Virus record (IMG/VR): IMGVR_UViG_3300032208_000014
Coordinates: 1-57,328 of that record
Source: a virus
Strand: one strand, 5' to 3'
DNA length: 57,328 bases
Under the pieces are notes generated by a model. It saw only the letters and a program-made list of their open reading frames with translations. It did not search any database and was not told the origin of the DNA. Positions within the stretch are counted from its first letter, which is position 1; the number at the start of each line of letters is the position of its first letter. Below, in pieces: positions 1 through 8,558 of the stretch. The translations under genes were made by a program, and so were the position numbers.

Positions 1-2
1 AA

Positions 3-8
3 TATAAA
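3..8 (+). promoter_or_regulatory. Possible -10 hexamer at the left end
   Basis: TATAAA lies at bases 3-8. If the map is circular, TTGACG at 57309-57314 sits 16 nt upstream, giving a sigma70-like promoter for the late block. Without the junction only the -10 is present, so the call depends on circularity. Confidence 0.35.
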
Positions 9-71
9 GTGCCTGTAGGAGTCCCTAGGGGGTCTAAAAAATTTCAATTCTAATTTCGTTTGGAGGTTCAG

Positions 72-542
72 GTGCCGAGGTACAAGGTCATGGAGGAGTG
101 GGATATAGACCCAATGATCGAGTTGGGTGCAGCGATGCACGCGGAGAGTGCCTTTCGTGACTTGGACTATAGTCGTGACAAGTGTTTTCAGTTAGGTGTG
201 CGTTGTATCTCGCACCCTGATCGTTACTTTGGATACTGCGCGTATGAGGGTGACGAGTTGACGGGTATGTTGATTGGTCAGCTGGTGCCTTACTATTTTG
301 GAAATGACCTTCTCGCAAACGACATTCTCTGGTATGTTAGGGAGGACAAGCGTGGTTCGATGATGGGTATTCGTTTGTTGAATGCCTTTAGGGACTGGGC
401 AAAGGAGCGAGGTGCGAGTGAGGTTTGCATTGGCGTTTCGACTGCGTTAGACTTGGATAGGACGCATAAATTGTTGTCACGGATGGGATTTACACATGTT
501 GGTGGCACATTCAAAGAGGCGGTGAAGAATGTTGAAGCTTGA
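72..542 (+). CDS. GNAT-family acetyltransferase-like protein
   Basis: This 156-residue protein has the length and layout of a GNAT N-acyltransferase. A central strand (GMLIGQLV) is followed by a basic loop (REDKRGSMMGIRLLNAF) resembling the acetyl-CoA pyrophosphate loop, then a helix and a C-terminal GF-type strand (LLSRMGFTHVGG). GTG at 72 is preferred because GGAGG at 62-66 lies 5 nt upstream; an in-frame TTG at 60 would overlap that site. The stop overlaps the next gene by 14 nt, so it is the first gene of the late operon. Similar genes sit beside terminase genes in marine phages. The substrate cannot be read from sequence. A role in modifying host or virion proteins is only a guess. Confidence 0.75.
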   Translation: MPRYKVMEEWDIDPMIELGAAMHAESAFRDLDYSRDKCFQLGVRCISHPDRYFGYCAYEGDELTGMLIGQLVPYYFGNDLLANDILWYVREDKRGSMMGIRLLNAFRDWAKERGASEVCIGVSTALDLDRTHKLLSRMGFTHVGGTFKEAVKNVEA

Positions 543-2049
543 TTGGTTGACTCTTGAACCTCGGTTCATTGATCGGAGTGTTTGTTTTTGTACTGGTGGC
601 AGTGATACGAGCGGCGATGAGCCAGACGGCGTAACGTTTACTTCAGGCCCGGGTTACAAACCAGGCGATGGTATTAAGATTAGTTCTGACACGTTGGCTG
701 CAAATTCCACCGATGACACTTATAGAGGGTTTAATACTTCTCCTGCAAGACAAGCTGAGATTTTTGGAACGGGCACTTACAACGATCCGTATGAAACTGG
801 CACGGGGGCTGATCCAAACATTGGATTTGTATCTGGTGTCACGGGCGATGCAGAGTTTACGGGTGCTCCGTCTGTTGCGAGTGCTGCGTTAGCATCATTA
901 GATGATTCTTTCAACTTGTCTCCTGCTGCCTCTCCATCACAGAACCTGACCGCTGAACAAAAGGCTATTGTTGAGACTGCTCTTTCTAGGGGAGAGCAGC
1001 CACCTGACTTTAGTAAGCCAATGACAGTTGCGGAGTTAGCACGCGAAAAAGAACTTGAGGATATTTTCAGTGAAACCAACCTTGACCCAGCAGCAGGTCA
1101 AGAGGAGCAACGCGCAAGAAACGAACAACAAATGGCTGACCGTGCGGTGGCGTTGAACGCAATCAATGACATGCTAGGTATTTCTCGTGCGCAGGATGCA
1201 ACAGCACAGGATGTTCTTGGTGGTGGCATCTCGACTATTACCGGTCCTGTATCTCGTCCGCAGGTGCAGGGTCCGCCTCAAATGCCCGACACGGTATATG
1301 ACTCAGACATGGGGATGGTCGGCTCTGGAACCTCGGCTCCTACTGGAGATTTGTACGGCGGTTATGAGGACGACCCAGCGTATGATGCGGACATTTTTGG
1401 CACACCTCGCTATGCTGGCGGCATTACAGGACTAGACGGCAAGTTGCAGGGCTTTGACATGACAGGTTACACAGGCCGGAGTGACCAGCCTCGTGACCCG
1501 AATGTTTCGAGCATGGGCGATTTTGTGGACACTGCAACAAGAGGCGGGATCCTAGGTAAGGTAACCGATTATGGAATAATCCCGAATGTTGTGTCTCGGC
1601 TCACGGGTCAGACACCTATGGACATGCGCCGCGAGAGTGTCAGAGAGTTCTTTGAAGCGGGTGCGCAGTTTAATCCAGAGTCCGGCAAGATGGAACTGCC
1701 TGCGGGTAAGGGGATGTTGAAGATGAGCGACTCCGGCATGGTTACTTACTCTGGTCAGTCCGATCCAAACTATACGGGCATGTACTCTAACTTGGTTAAT
1801 CCTTCGACAGGTGGAGGCGGAGGCGGCGGTAGCATGACCGATGCGACAGGTGCACCTGTTAATGACCCTTGTCCACCTGGATACAAAATGGTTGATGGTT
1901 CTTGCCAGCCAGACGGCACTAGCACAGATGGTTCACAGGCAGGGGTCGGCAGCACAACCTTCTCGCCTTTCTATACACCGCAGCAGGTTGCTACAATTAA
2001 CCCGTTTGTTCTTCAGCCCTATCCTAATCAAACCATGCCCTTTAGTTAG
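529..2049 (+). CDS. Low-complexity probable virion protein with a small Cys loop
   Basis: This is a 506-residue acidic protein rich in Gly, Ser, Thr and Asp, with no enzyme motif that I recognise. A run of seven glycines at about residues 425-431 precedes a short two-cysteine segment (DPCPPGYKMVDGSCQPD), which looks like a disulfide-closed minidomain. Two further cysteines lie near residues 19-21. The start overlaps the GNAT gene and the terminase gene follows 2 nt after the stop, so it is translated with packaging genes. Composition and position suggest a structural or accessory virion protein, but this is inference. The N-terminal LEPR codons fall on one copy of a 12-base word repeated in this window (552-563). 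Confidence 0.6.
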   Translation: MLKLDWLTLEPRFIDRSVCFCTGGSDTSGDEPDGVTFTSGPGYKPGDGIKISSDTLAANSTDDTYRGFNTSPARQAEIFGTGTYNDPYETGTGADPNIGFVSGVTGDAEFTGAPSVASAALASLDDSFNLSPAASPSQNLTAEQKAIVETALSRGEQPPDFSKPMTVAELAREKELEDIFSETNLDPAAGQEEQRARNEQQMADRAVALNAINDMLGISRAQDATAQDVLGGGISTITGPVSRPQVQGPPQMPDTVYDSDMGMVGSGTSAPTGDLYGGYEDDPAYDADIFGTPRYAGGITGLDGKLQGFDMTGYTGRSDQPRDPNVSSMGDFVDTATRGGILGKVTDYGIIPNVVSRLTGQTPMDMRRESVREFFEAGAQFNPESGKMELPAGKGMLKMSDSGMVTYSGQSDPNYTGMYSNLVNPSTGGGGGGGSMTDATGAPVNDPCPPGYKMVDGSCQPDGTSTDGSQAGVGSTTFSPFYTPQQVATINPFVLQPYPNQTMPFS

Positions 2050-2051
2050 TC

Positions 2052-3512
2052 ATGAGTCTTGAGACAGTACCAGAGGAAGTAGCACGCGAGATACTTGCTC
2101 TTCAGCAGCAGACGGTAAAGCTGCACATTCGCGAACAAGCGAAAGAAGAGTTCATGCCGTTTGTACACCATGTGTATGACGGCTTTGTTGAGGGAAGACA
2201 CCACCGCGTTATTGCGGAAAAACTGGAACGAGTAGCAAGGGGCGAGTTGAAGAGGCTCATAGTTAATATGCCTCCTCGTCACAGTAAGTCAGAGTTTGCA
2301 TCTTATTTGATGCCTGCTTGGTTCTTGGGTCGCAACTCAAAGCTCAAGATTATTCAAGCAACGCACAACACCGAGCTTGCCGTAAGGTTTGGTCGTAAGG
2401 TTCGTGACTTGTTAGCTACACCAGATTATCGAGTCGTGTTTCCCGATACCAACCTGAAGGCAGACGATAAGGCGGCTGGACGCTGGGGTACGGCAGAAGG
2501 CGGGGAGTATTTCGCGGCAGGGGTGGGCGCGGCGATGACTGGACGCGGTGCGGATTTGTTAATTATTGATGACCCGCACTCGGAACAGGACGCATTGTCG
2601 TCTACAGCATTTGATCATGCTTTTGAGTGGTACTCATCAGGACCACGACAACGTTTGCAGCCAGGTGGTGCGATCATTATTGTTATGACGCGCTGGGGCA
2701 TGAAAGACTTGACAGGTCAGGTTTTGAAGATGCAGGCGCAGGACTCTATGGCTGACCAATGGGAGGTTGTAGAGTTTCCGGCTATTTTGCCAAGTGACAA
2801 GCCTTTGTGGCCTGAGTTCTGGAAAATGGATGATTTGATTAAGGTCAAGGCATCGCTTCCTGTTGGCAAATGGAATGCGCAATGGCAACAAAATCCGACA
2901 GCCGCCGAAGGGGCGATTGTCAAGAAGGAGTGGTGGAATGTCTGGGAAAAGGAAGATATCCCTTCTGTTAAATACATTATTCAATCATACGATACCGCGT
3001 TTAGCAAAAAGGAAACCGCTGACTATTCTGCTATTACCACTTGGGGAGTATTTGAAAACGAAGAGACAGGAGCAGACAATGTTATACTTATGGATGCGCG
3101 AAGAGGTCGCTGGAATTTTCCAGAACTTAAAGGCGTTGCGGCAGAAGAGTATGAATACTGGGAACCAGATATGGTCATCATTGAAGCGAAAGCTTCAGGG
3201 CAACCGCTGACGGACGAGCTGCGTGCGGCGGGTATACCCGTCATGAACTATACACCAAGCAAAGGTCGTGATAAGATAACGCGTATGCACACAGTTGCTC
3301 CGTTGTTTGAGGCGGGTATGGTGTGGGCACCCGAACAGAAGTTCGCAGATGAGGTTATTGAAGAGTGTCTTGCGTTCCCGCATGGGGAGCATGACGACTT
3401 TGTCGATAGCATGACAATGGCACTGATGCGGTTTAGGCAGGGTGGCTTCATCGAACTAGACGGCGAGAACGACAACGAAAATTGGTATCCTAGGAAGAAG
3501 GAGTATTATTGA
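2052..3512 (+). CDS. terL: Terminase large subunit
   Basis: This 486-residue packaging ATPase-nuclease pumps DNA into the prohead. The ATPase part shows a Walker A-like PPRHSKSE (residues 74-81), Walker B LLIIDDPHSE (169-178) and a coupling motif VMTRW (211-215). The nuclease part keeps acidic residues in SYDTA (D314), IIEAK (E378) and HDDFVDS (D448-D452), the RNase H-like metal site expected of large terminases. Length is normal. The C-terminal part resembles the psiM2 ORF9-type phage terminase family. The stop overlaps the next ATG (TGATG). The small subunit is not next to it but near 52.8 kb, across the window ends. Confidence 0.95.
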   Translation: MSLETVPEEVAREILALQQQTVKLHIREQAKEEFMPFVHHVYDGFVEGRHHRVIAEKLERVARGELKRLIVNMPPRHSKSEFASYLMPAWFLGRNSKLKIIQATHNTELAVRFGRKVRDLLATPDYRVVFPDTNLKADDKAAGRWGTAEGGEYFAAGVGAAMTGRGADLLIIDDPHSEQDALSSTAFDHAFEWYSSGPRQRLQPGGAIIIVMTRWGMKDLTGQVLKMQAQDSMADQWEVVEFPAILPSDKPLWPEFWKMDDLIKVKASLPVGKWNAQWQQNPTAAEGAIVKKEWWNVWEKEDIPSVKYIIQSYDTAFSKKETADYSAITTWGVFENEETGADNVILMDARRGRWNFPELKGVAAEEYEYWEPDMVIIEAKASGQPLTDELRAAGIPVMNYTPSKGRDKITRMHTVAPLFEAGMVWAPEQKFADEVIEECLAFPHGEHDDFVDSMTMALMRFRQGGFIELDGENDNENWYPRKKEYY

Positions 3513-3673
3513 TGGCTGACAAGTCAACAAAAAAGAAGCTCAATAAGATTAGTGGGCAACTTAAAAAAGCTTCTAACATGCACGCGGCTCAGTCAAAAAA
3601 GATTGCTACACTCGCTAATTCTTTTAACGGTGGCGGCTTAGTCCGTAAGGGAACATTCAAAGGAACATTCTAA
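3512..3673 (+). CDS. 53-residue basic protein ending KGTFKGTF
   Basis: A tiny ORF fills the gap between terminase and portal, overlapping both at TGATG and TAATG junctions. It is lysine-rich (MADKSTKKKLNK at the start) and ends GGGLVRKGTFKGTF. A similar ending (GKSFSGTY) occurs in the protein at 7795-8196, so the short Gly-Lys-Phe tail may be a shared functional tag. Translational coupling on both sides makes it a real gene. The function is unknown; its place suggests a small packaging or portal accessory. Confidence 0.75.
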   Translation: MADKSTKKKLNKISGQLKKASNMHAAQSKKIATLANSFNGGGLVRKGTFKGTF

Positions 3674-6141
3674 TGGTTTTACCTCCACGCCCGATGGGCA
3701 GCTTGACAGACTCTGGTATTGAACCACCAGAGGGAATGGACATCGAAGTGCCGCAGGTAGAAGATTTTGCTGGTGGTGCAGAGGTCATGCAACAGCCTGA
3801 CGGCAGTGCAATGATACAGGCTCTAATGGGCGGCGAGGGAATGGCGGTTGAAGCCGAAGCCTATGACCATAACGCGAACCTAGCCGAAATTATTGATGAT
3901 GCTGTATTGGGTGAAATCTCTAGTGATCTTCGTGCTGCTTATGAAGATGACATGGAGTCAAGAGAAGAGTGGAAAGAAGCATACACAAAAGGTCTTGACC
4001 TTCTAGGTATTCGTTATCAGGAACGCAGTGAGCCATTTCAAGGAGCATCAGGCGTAACTCATCCTCTTATCGCTGAGTCCGTAACACAGTTTCAAGCACA
4101 GTCATACAAGGAACTTCTCCCAGCTGGCGGACCTGTCAAGACACAGGTTATAGGCTCGAAGACCGCCGAGAAAGAAGCACAAGCAAGTCGTGTCAAGAAC
4201 TTCATGAACTATCAGATTACTGAAGTCATGGAAGAATTCGACCCAGATACCGACCAAATGCTTTTCTATCTACCTCTGTCTGGGTCTACCTTTAAGAAAG
4301 TATATTTTGACCCCGCTAAGAATCGAGCGGTATCAGCCTTTGTCCCTGCCGAAGATTTGGTTGTGCCGTACTCCGCAACAGACTTGGCAACAGCCCCACG
4401 AGTGACACATGTTTTGCGCATGGACGACAATCAAGTGCGCAAGATGCAAGTTGCAGGTATCTATAAGGATGTAGAGATAACCGCCACTGACGATGATGAT
4501 GACATTGTTAAGGATAAGGTTGATGAGATTGAGGGTGTAAGTCGTGGATACACCGATGACATACATACAGTTCTTGAGTTTCATGTAGATTTAGACCTAG
4601 AGGGTTTTGAAGACGCAGGACCAGACGGCACGCCAACAGGCATCAAGCTCCCCTACATTGTGACGCTCGACCACGGGTCTGGCGAAATCCTGTCAATCAC
4701 AAGAAACTATGAGCAAGGCGACCAAAGCAAAACTAAGCGTCAATACTTTGTTCATTACAAGTTTTTGCCTGGTCTAGGTTTCTACGGCTTTGGTCTGATC
4801 CACATGATTGGTGGGCTGGGTCGTGCGGCTACAAGTATTCTGCGTCAGTTGATTGATGCTGGTACATTGGCGAACCTGCCATCTGGCTTTAAGGCACGCG
4901 GTATTCGTATTCGTAACGATGATGAGCCTTTGGCACCGGGTGAGTTCCGCGACATTGATGCACCCGGCGGAGACATTCGTAACTCTATCATCCCGCTACC
5001 TTTCAAAGAACCGTCCGGCACACTAGCGTCACTGCTTGGTAGTTTGATTGAAGGTGGACGCAGATTTGTGTCAATCGCAGACCAGCAAATAGGCGACAAC
5101 AAAAGCGGCGACATGCCTGTAGGCACAACAGTTGCGTTGCTTGAGCGTGGCATGAAAGTTATGTCTGCCATTCACAAACGTCTGCACTATGCGCAACGTA
5201 TTGAGTTTCGTTTGTTGGCACAGATTTTGGCACAGAACTTGCCGCCTGTGTATCCATACGAGGTAGCAGGTGCACCGTCCGAAATCAAAGCACAGGATTT
5301 TGATGGACGCGTGGATGTTATTCCAGTATCCGACCCGAACATCTTTTCGATGTCACAGCGTGTTACACTGGCGCAGACACAATTACAGTTGGCGCAGTCA
5401 AATCCACAGATCCATAATCTACACGCTGCGTATAAAAGAATGTATCAAGCCTTGGAAGTGCAGAACATTGATGAAATTCTGCCACCGAAGCCACAGCCAA
5501 AACCCACAGGTCCAAGCATCGAGAACGCGAAAGCGTTGCAGGGTGAAATCATAAATGCGTTTCAAGAACAAAACCATGATGCACACATCATGGCGCATGT
5601 GACATTTATGAAGCTACCAATAGTGCAGACGACTCCAAACATTTATGCTATATTCATGGCTCACCTTCAGGATCACATATCCATGAAGGCGCGGCTTCAG
5701 GTTATGCAACAAGTACAGGCTCAACAGGCTGAAGCACAACAGGCCGCGCTGGCTGCTCAAATGGGAGCAATCGACCCAATGGTTGCTCAACAGGCTATGC
5801 AACAGGCTCAGACGGTAACGCCGGAACAGATAGAGTCCGAAGTGGCTTTGTTGGAGGCACAGTTTACTGAGGAACTAACTCAGATGCTGGCACCCGCACA
5901 AGGTCAACAGGATCCATTAGTTCAAATACGGCAACAAGAACTTGCCATTAAGGCCGCAGAGGCAGAACGCCGTGCACAACAGGATTCAGCGGAACTTGAC
6001 TTAGAACGTCAGAAGCTCCAGCAAAAGGCCATGACTGACGCAGCGCGTATCGAACTCCAAGAGGAGATCGCAGAGGACAGAGCAGACGTTAACAGAGAGC
6101 GCATTCAGACCCAGCGAGAAATGGCGATGAATCGTGGCTAG
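3673..6141 (+). CDS. Portal protein (P22-like)
   Basis: At 822 residues this is the size of P22-type portals. It forms the dodecameric ring through which DNA enters and to which the connector binds. The N-terminal third contains the typical region around FQGASGVTHPLIAESV and the following QSYKELLPAGGPV. The C-terminal 150 residues are Gln/Ala/Glu-rich and predicted helical, matching the coiled barrel of P22-like portals. It starts on the TAATG junction with the preceding small gene. A poly-Asp stretch (DDDDD) is near residue 277. Position directly after terL supports the call. Confidence 0.9.
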   Translation: MVLPPRPMGSLTDSGIEPPEGMDIEVPQVEDFAGGAEVMQQPDGSAMIQALMGGEGMAVEAEAYDHNANLAEIIDDAVLGEISSDLRAAYEDDMESREEWKEAYTKGLDLLGIRYQERSEPFQGASGVTHPLIAESVTQFQAQSYKELLPAGGPVKTQVIGSKTAEKEAQASRVKNFMNYQITEVMEEFDPDTDQMLFYLPLSGSTFKKVYFDPAKNRAVSAFVPAEDLVVPYSATDLATAPRVTHVLRMDDNQVRKMQVAGIYKDVEITATDDDDDIVKDKVDEIEGVSRGYTDDIHTVLEFHVDLDLEGFEDAGPDGTPTGIKLPYIVTLDHGSGEILSITRNYEQGDQSKTKRQYFVHYKFLPGLGFYGFGLIHMIGGLGRAATSILRQLIDAGTLANLPSGFKARGIRIRNDDEPLAPGEFRDIDAPGGDIRNSIIPLPFKEPSGTLASLLGSLIEGGRRFVSIADQQIGDNKSGDMPVGTTVALLERGMKVMSAIHKRLHYAQRIEFRLLAQILAQNLPPVYPYEVAGAPSEIKAQDFDGRVDVIPVSDPNIFSMSQRVTLAQTQLQLAQSNPQIHNLHAAYKRMYQALEVQNIDEILPPKPQPKPTGPSIENAKALQGEIINAFQEQNHDAHIMAHVTFMKLPIVQTTPNIYAIFMAHLQDHISMKARLQVMQQVQAQQAEAQQAALAAQMGAIDPMVAQQAMQQAQTVTPEQIESEVALLEAQFTEELTQMLAPAQGQQDPLVQIRQQELAIKAAEAERRAQQDSAELDLERQKLQQKAMTDAARIELQEEIAEDRADVNRERIQTQREMAMNRG

Positions 6142-6153
6142 GGAGATTTTAAA

Positions 6154-6600
6154 ATTCTGGCGGAACTCGCGGCTGCAAATGCGGCTTTTACAATTATTAA
6201 GAAGGCTGTTCAAAACACAGGTGACATAGCCAAAGCAGGAAAAGCTATATCAGATTTTGTTATAGCGAAGGAAGAGTTACAACGTAAAGGCAACAAAAAG
6301 AAAAAGACTGGAGTTAGGTCTTCTGATTTGGAAGAGTTTATGGCTCTGGAAAGCATCCGGCAGAAAGAACAACAGTTAAAACAAATTATGATATACACAG
6401 GCAGGCCTGGGCTTTGGCATGATTGGCAAAAGTTTCAAGCAGATGCTAGAAAAGAAAGAAGGGTAAGAGAGGAACTTGCAAAACGCAGAAGAGCTGAAAT
6501 ACTAGATGCTATTGGAATAGGAGCGGTGGTGTTGTTAATATCAGCTATGGTTGCAGGTTTAGTTGCTTGGATTGCGTGGTTGAAGGGGATGTTTGATTAA
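6154..6600 (+). CDS. Membrane-anchored conserved phage protein, probable ATT start
   Basis: The frame is open from the portal stop at 6141 to 6600. The first ATG/GTG/TTG is TTG at 6328, but the upstream 58 codons read as a typical protein (AELAANAAFTIIKKAV, then ISDFVIAKEEL). They match the N-terminal pattern I recall for this marine phage family. AGGGAG at 6140-6145 lies 8 nt before an in-frame ATT at 6154, which I take as the start; CTG at 6157 is the alternative. The body has a helical stretch (MIYTGRPGLWHDWQKFQ) and a basic region, and it ends in one membrane helix (IGAVVLLISAMVAGLVAWIAW). It is coupled to the next gene by TAATG. The function is unknown; a lysis or virion-membrane role is possible. 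Confidence 0.65.
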   Translation: MLAELAAANAAFTIIKKAVQNTGDIAKAGKAISDFVIAKEELQRKGNKKKKTGVRSSDLEEFMALESIRQKEQQLKQIMIYTGRPGLWHDWQKFQADARKERRVREELAKRRRAEILDAIGIGAVVLLISAMVAGLVAWIAWLKGMFD

Positions 6601-6806
6601 TGAGTGCAGAAGACGTAGCAAGAAAGCTATTAGAACTTAAAATACTGCCCAGATTCATGATGTTGTGTATGACAGGCGTGTACATTAGATGCATAGAATG
6701 GGCACTTTCGCAGCCGGATTTAACAACTCAGCAGGCTTCGCTAATTTCAGTGGTCACGGGTGCCATGACAGGCAGTCTGGCAGTTTGGTTAAACTCAGAG
6801 AAGTAA
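6600..6806 (+). CDS. Small membrane protein, holin-like
   Basis: This 68-residue protein has two hydrophobic stretches (ILPRFMMLCMTGVYIRCIEW and SVVTGAMTGSLAVWL). Size and topology fit a small holin or antiholin-type protein. It overlaps the preceding stop (TAATG) and is followed without a gap by another membrane gene. No catalytic motif is visible. Context with two more membrane proteins supports a lysis role, but the endolysin is 30 kb downstream. Confidence 0.55.
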   Translation: MSAEDVARKLLELKILPRFMMLCMTGVYIRCIEWALSQPDLTTQQASLISVVTGAMTGSLAVWLNSEK

Positions 6807-7202
6807 ATGCCAGCTAAATTAAATGAAAATACTGAAGTAGCTTTGCCGCTTCGGAATATTATCAGCATGGTTGCAGCGGCTAGTTTGGCAACGTGGGCTT
6901 ACTTTGGGTTGATAGAGAGGCTCAATACATTAGAAACCAACCAGACTATGATGCAGGCTGACCTAGAGCAAAACACAGAGTTTCGGATTAAATGGCCTCG
7001 TGGCGAAATGGGCAGTCTACCTGCCGACAGCGAACAGTTTATGCTGATTGAGCATTTAGCAACTGAGTTAGAGAAGTTACAGGTAGAGATAGAAGAAGGC
7101 CGCGCTCCGTATGACCAGCAACAAAAATTGACACTAGAGTTTTACGAAAAACGTATTAGTAATCTTGAAGAAAACTTAGAAAAGATGCGGAACGGTGGTT
7201 GA
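6807..7202 (+). CDS. Single-pass membrane protein with coiled coil
   Basis: At 131 residues, it has an N-terminal membrane helix (about 17-36, IISMVAAASLATWAYFG), followed by a long heptad-rich region running to the C terminus (EHLATELEKLQVEIEEG and YEKRISNLEENLEKM). This one-helix plus periplasmic-coil layout is that of an i-spanin, though no overlapping o-spanin is clear. It begins directly after the preceding stop. The 3' end overlaps the next gene by 8 nt. The product may span the periplasm at lysis or sit in the virion; the sequence does not decide. Confidence 0.5.
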   Translation: MPAKLNENTEVALPLRNIISMVAAASLATWAYFGLIERLNTLETNQTMMQADLEQNTEFRIKWPRGEMGSLPADSEQFMLIEHLATELEKLQVEIEEGRAPYDQQQKLTLEFYEKRISNLEENLEKMRNGG

Positions 7203-7404
7203 GTTAACTTTTGTTTTATTGCTGGTTATGGGCGGGGAGAAAGTAGAATACACCCCGTACAAGTCACTTGGTGAGTGCCTTTCTGTGCGCCGCAAGATAA
7301 AACGTAATGTAGGCCACACCAACAATTTTGACCAAAAGTGGTCTTGTAAGGAATTAAAAGTTATGATGTTAAATGGAGAAATCTTAGATTTCATTGAGGA
7401 GTAA
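7195..7404 (+). CDS. Small hydrophobic-N-terminus cysteine protein
   Basis: At 69 residues with a GTG start overlapping the previous gene, it begins with a hydrophobic stretch (LTFVLLLVM) that could be a signal or anchor, then YTPYKSLGECLSVRR and a second cysteine (SCKEL). The same layout (short hydrophobic N terminus, a Y/P-x-S/T-x-x-x-C helix and one late cysteine) is seen in the proteins at 47887-48093 and 49147-49356. The family is not one I can name. Because it follows the coiled-coil membrane protein, an outer-membrane spanin partner was considered, but no lipobox is present. Confidence 0.5.
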   Translation: MVELTFVLLLVMGGEKVEYTPYKSLGECLSVRRKIKRNVGHTNNFDQKWSCKELKVMMLNGEILDFIEE

Positions 7405-7407
7405 ACT

Positions 7408-7788
7408 ATGTTTCAGGCTCTTATTGGCCCTATCGCATCATTGGCAGGCTCATTTGTTGAGGGGCAGGTATCCAAGCAAAAGGCGAAAGCAACTCTTGCA
7501 CAAACTGAGGCAGAAGCGAAAGCTGAAATAATGAAGACCGCAGCTACCCACGACAGTAAGTGGGAGTTGATTATGGCGGAGTCTACAAAATCCTCAATTA
7601 AAGATGAATTAGTCACGGTGATTATATTGATTCCCGTAATTCTGGTTTTTATTCCCGGCATGGAACAAGTGGTGAAGAATGGCTTTGACCGTTTGAACGA
7701 GTTGCCTGACTGGTATCAATACTTGGTTTTTCTTGTATGCTCTGCGGCACTAGGAATCAAGGGATTGGACAAGTTCCGTAAGAAGTAG
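7408..7788 (+). CDS. Three-TM holin-like protein (GTA holin type)
   Basis: This 126-residue protein has an N-terminal amphipathic/coiled part rich in Lys, Ala and Glu. Two clear membrane segments follow (LVTVIILIPVILVFIPGM, about 70-88, and YLVFLVCSAALGIKGL, about 106-121) and it ends KFRKK. Pattern and length match the 3TM holin family found in gene transfer agents and marine phages. Such holins form the membrane lesions that let endolysin reach the wall. It starts at ATG 7408, 3 nt after the upstream stop. The assignment is from family pattern, not a search. Confidence 0.65.
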   Translation: MFQALIGPIASLAGSFVEGQVSKQKAKATLAQTEAEAKAEIMKTAATHDSKWELIMAESTKSSIKDELVTVIILIPVILVFIPGMEQVVKNGFDRLNELPDWYQYLVFLVCSAALGIKGLDKFRKK

Positions 7789-7794
7789 TAATCT

Positions 7795-8196
7795 ATGGCA
7801 AAGGAGACTGTCATGCCAAAGAACAAATATACTGAAAAGCAAATGAAAATTGCTCGTGTAGCAGAACCGCGTGATGAAATCACAGGTGCGGATTTTGAGA
7901 AGCTCAACAATAGTAAAGCTATGGGCGGCATGATAAAGTACGCTGAAGGTGGTGATACACGCCGCGAGATGCTGATGCAATTACGCGAAGACGCTCTAGA
8001 AAAAGGTGACGATGATGCAATTAAAGAGATTGATGCAGAATTGTTTCAGATGGGTGATGATGGCGGTACAAAGAAGCTTCGTTACGGCGGTAAGGTCCAA
8101 GGGTACAAAGATGGTATGTCAGTGTCAGTAAACCCATCCAAAGGTCGTGGTTGTGGTATAGCTGTATCAGGCAAGAGCTTTAGCGGAACCTACTGA
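7795..8196 (+). CDS. Uncharacterised virion-region protein ending GKSFSGTY
   Basis: This is a 133-residue hydrophilic protein. ATG at 7795 and 7813 are both possible starts. The middle has a charged helix (RREMLMQLREDALEKG) and Gly-rich loops (GGMIKYAEGG, LRYGGKVQGYKDGM). The end reads KGRGCGIAVSGKSFSGTY, similar in style to the end of the 53-residue protein at 3512-3673. Such Gly-Cys-Gly plus F-x-G tails are familiar from marine podovirus small proteins but have no assigned role. It is coupled to the next gene by ATG overlap at 8196. Confidence 0.6.
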   Translation: MAKETVMPKNKYTEKQMKIARVAEPRDEITGADFEKLNNSKAMGGMIKYAEGGDTRREMLMQLREDALEKGDDDAIKEIDAELFQMGDDGGTKKLRYGGKVQGYKDGMSVSVNPSKGRGCGIAVSGKSFSGTY

Positions 8197-8558
8197 TGAC
8201 GATTAACATCTCCATAAGCATTTTGCCTGATGGGGCGATACCTGTAGATGTAATGGGCGGCGAAAACAACAACTGTCCATTAGCTACGCAGGATGAAGAA
8301 CTTAACGCTGAAAATCGTCAGATAGCGGTTGAAGAAGCGGACTATCGCGAAGCACTTCGCGCAGAATATGTATGTGGAAATTGTTCCGCGTACAACCAAA
8401 CCGATGAAATTAAGAAATGCATCGGTGACGATACAGGCAACACTGGATATTGTCAGATTTGGAAGTTTGTGTGCGAGAGCAAGAACGTGTGTGATAATTG
8501 GGCAGAAGGCGGTCCTATCACCAGTGAAAAACAACCTTCCTACAAAGACAATATGTAA
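8196..8558 (+). CDS. Cysteine-rich protein with HiPIP-like motif
   Basis: This 120-residue protein has seven cysteines (27, 60, 63, 75, 86, 93, 99). The core is CGNC, then a Cys after 11 residues, then GYCQIW, and then two more cysteines ending VCDNWAEGG. Cys-x2-Cys, a third Cys, and G-[YW]-C-x2-aromatic is the cluster-binding pattern of high-potential iron-sulfur proteins, so a 4Fe-4S centre is possible; zinc is the alternative. It lies between two small head-region genes and is coupled to both. Similar proteins occur next to scaffold and coat genes in marine phages. Whether it enters the virion is unknown. Confidence 0.6.
   Translation: MTINISISILPDGAIPVDVMGGENNNCPLATQDEELNAENRQIAVEEADYREALRAEYVCGNCSAYNQTDEIKKCIGDDTGNTGYCQIWKFVCESKNVCDNWAEGGPITSEKQPSYKDNM

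Noticed and set aside
1-40. Terminal repeat between the two ends of the window
   Set aside because: The first and last bases share no recognisable overlap, so circularity rests only on the junction promoter and gene layout.
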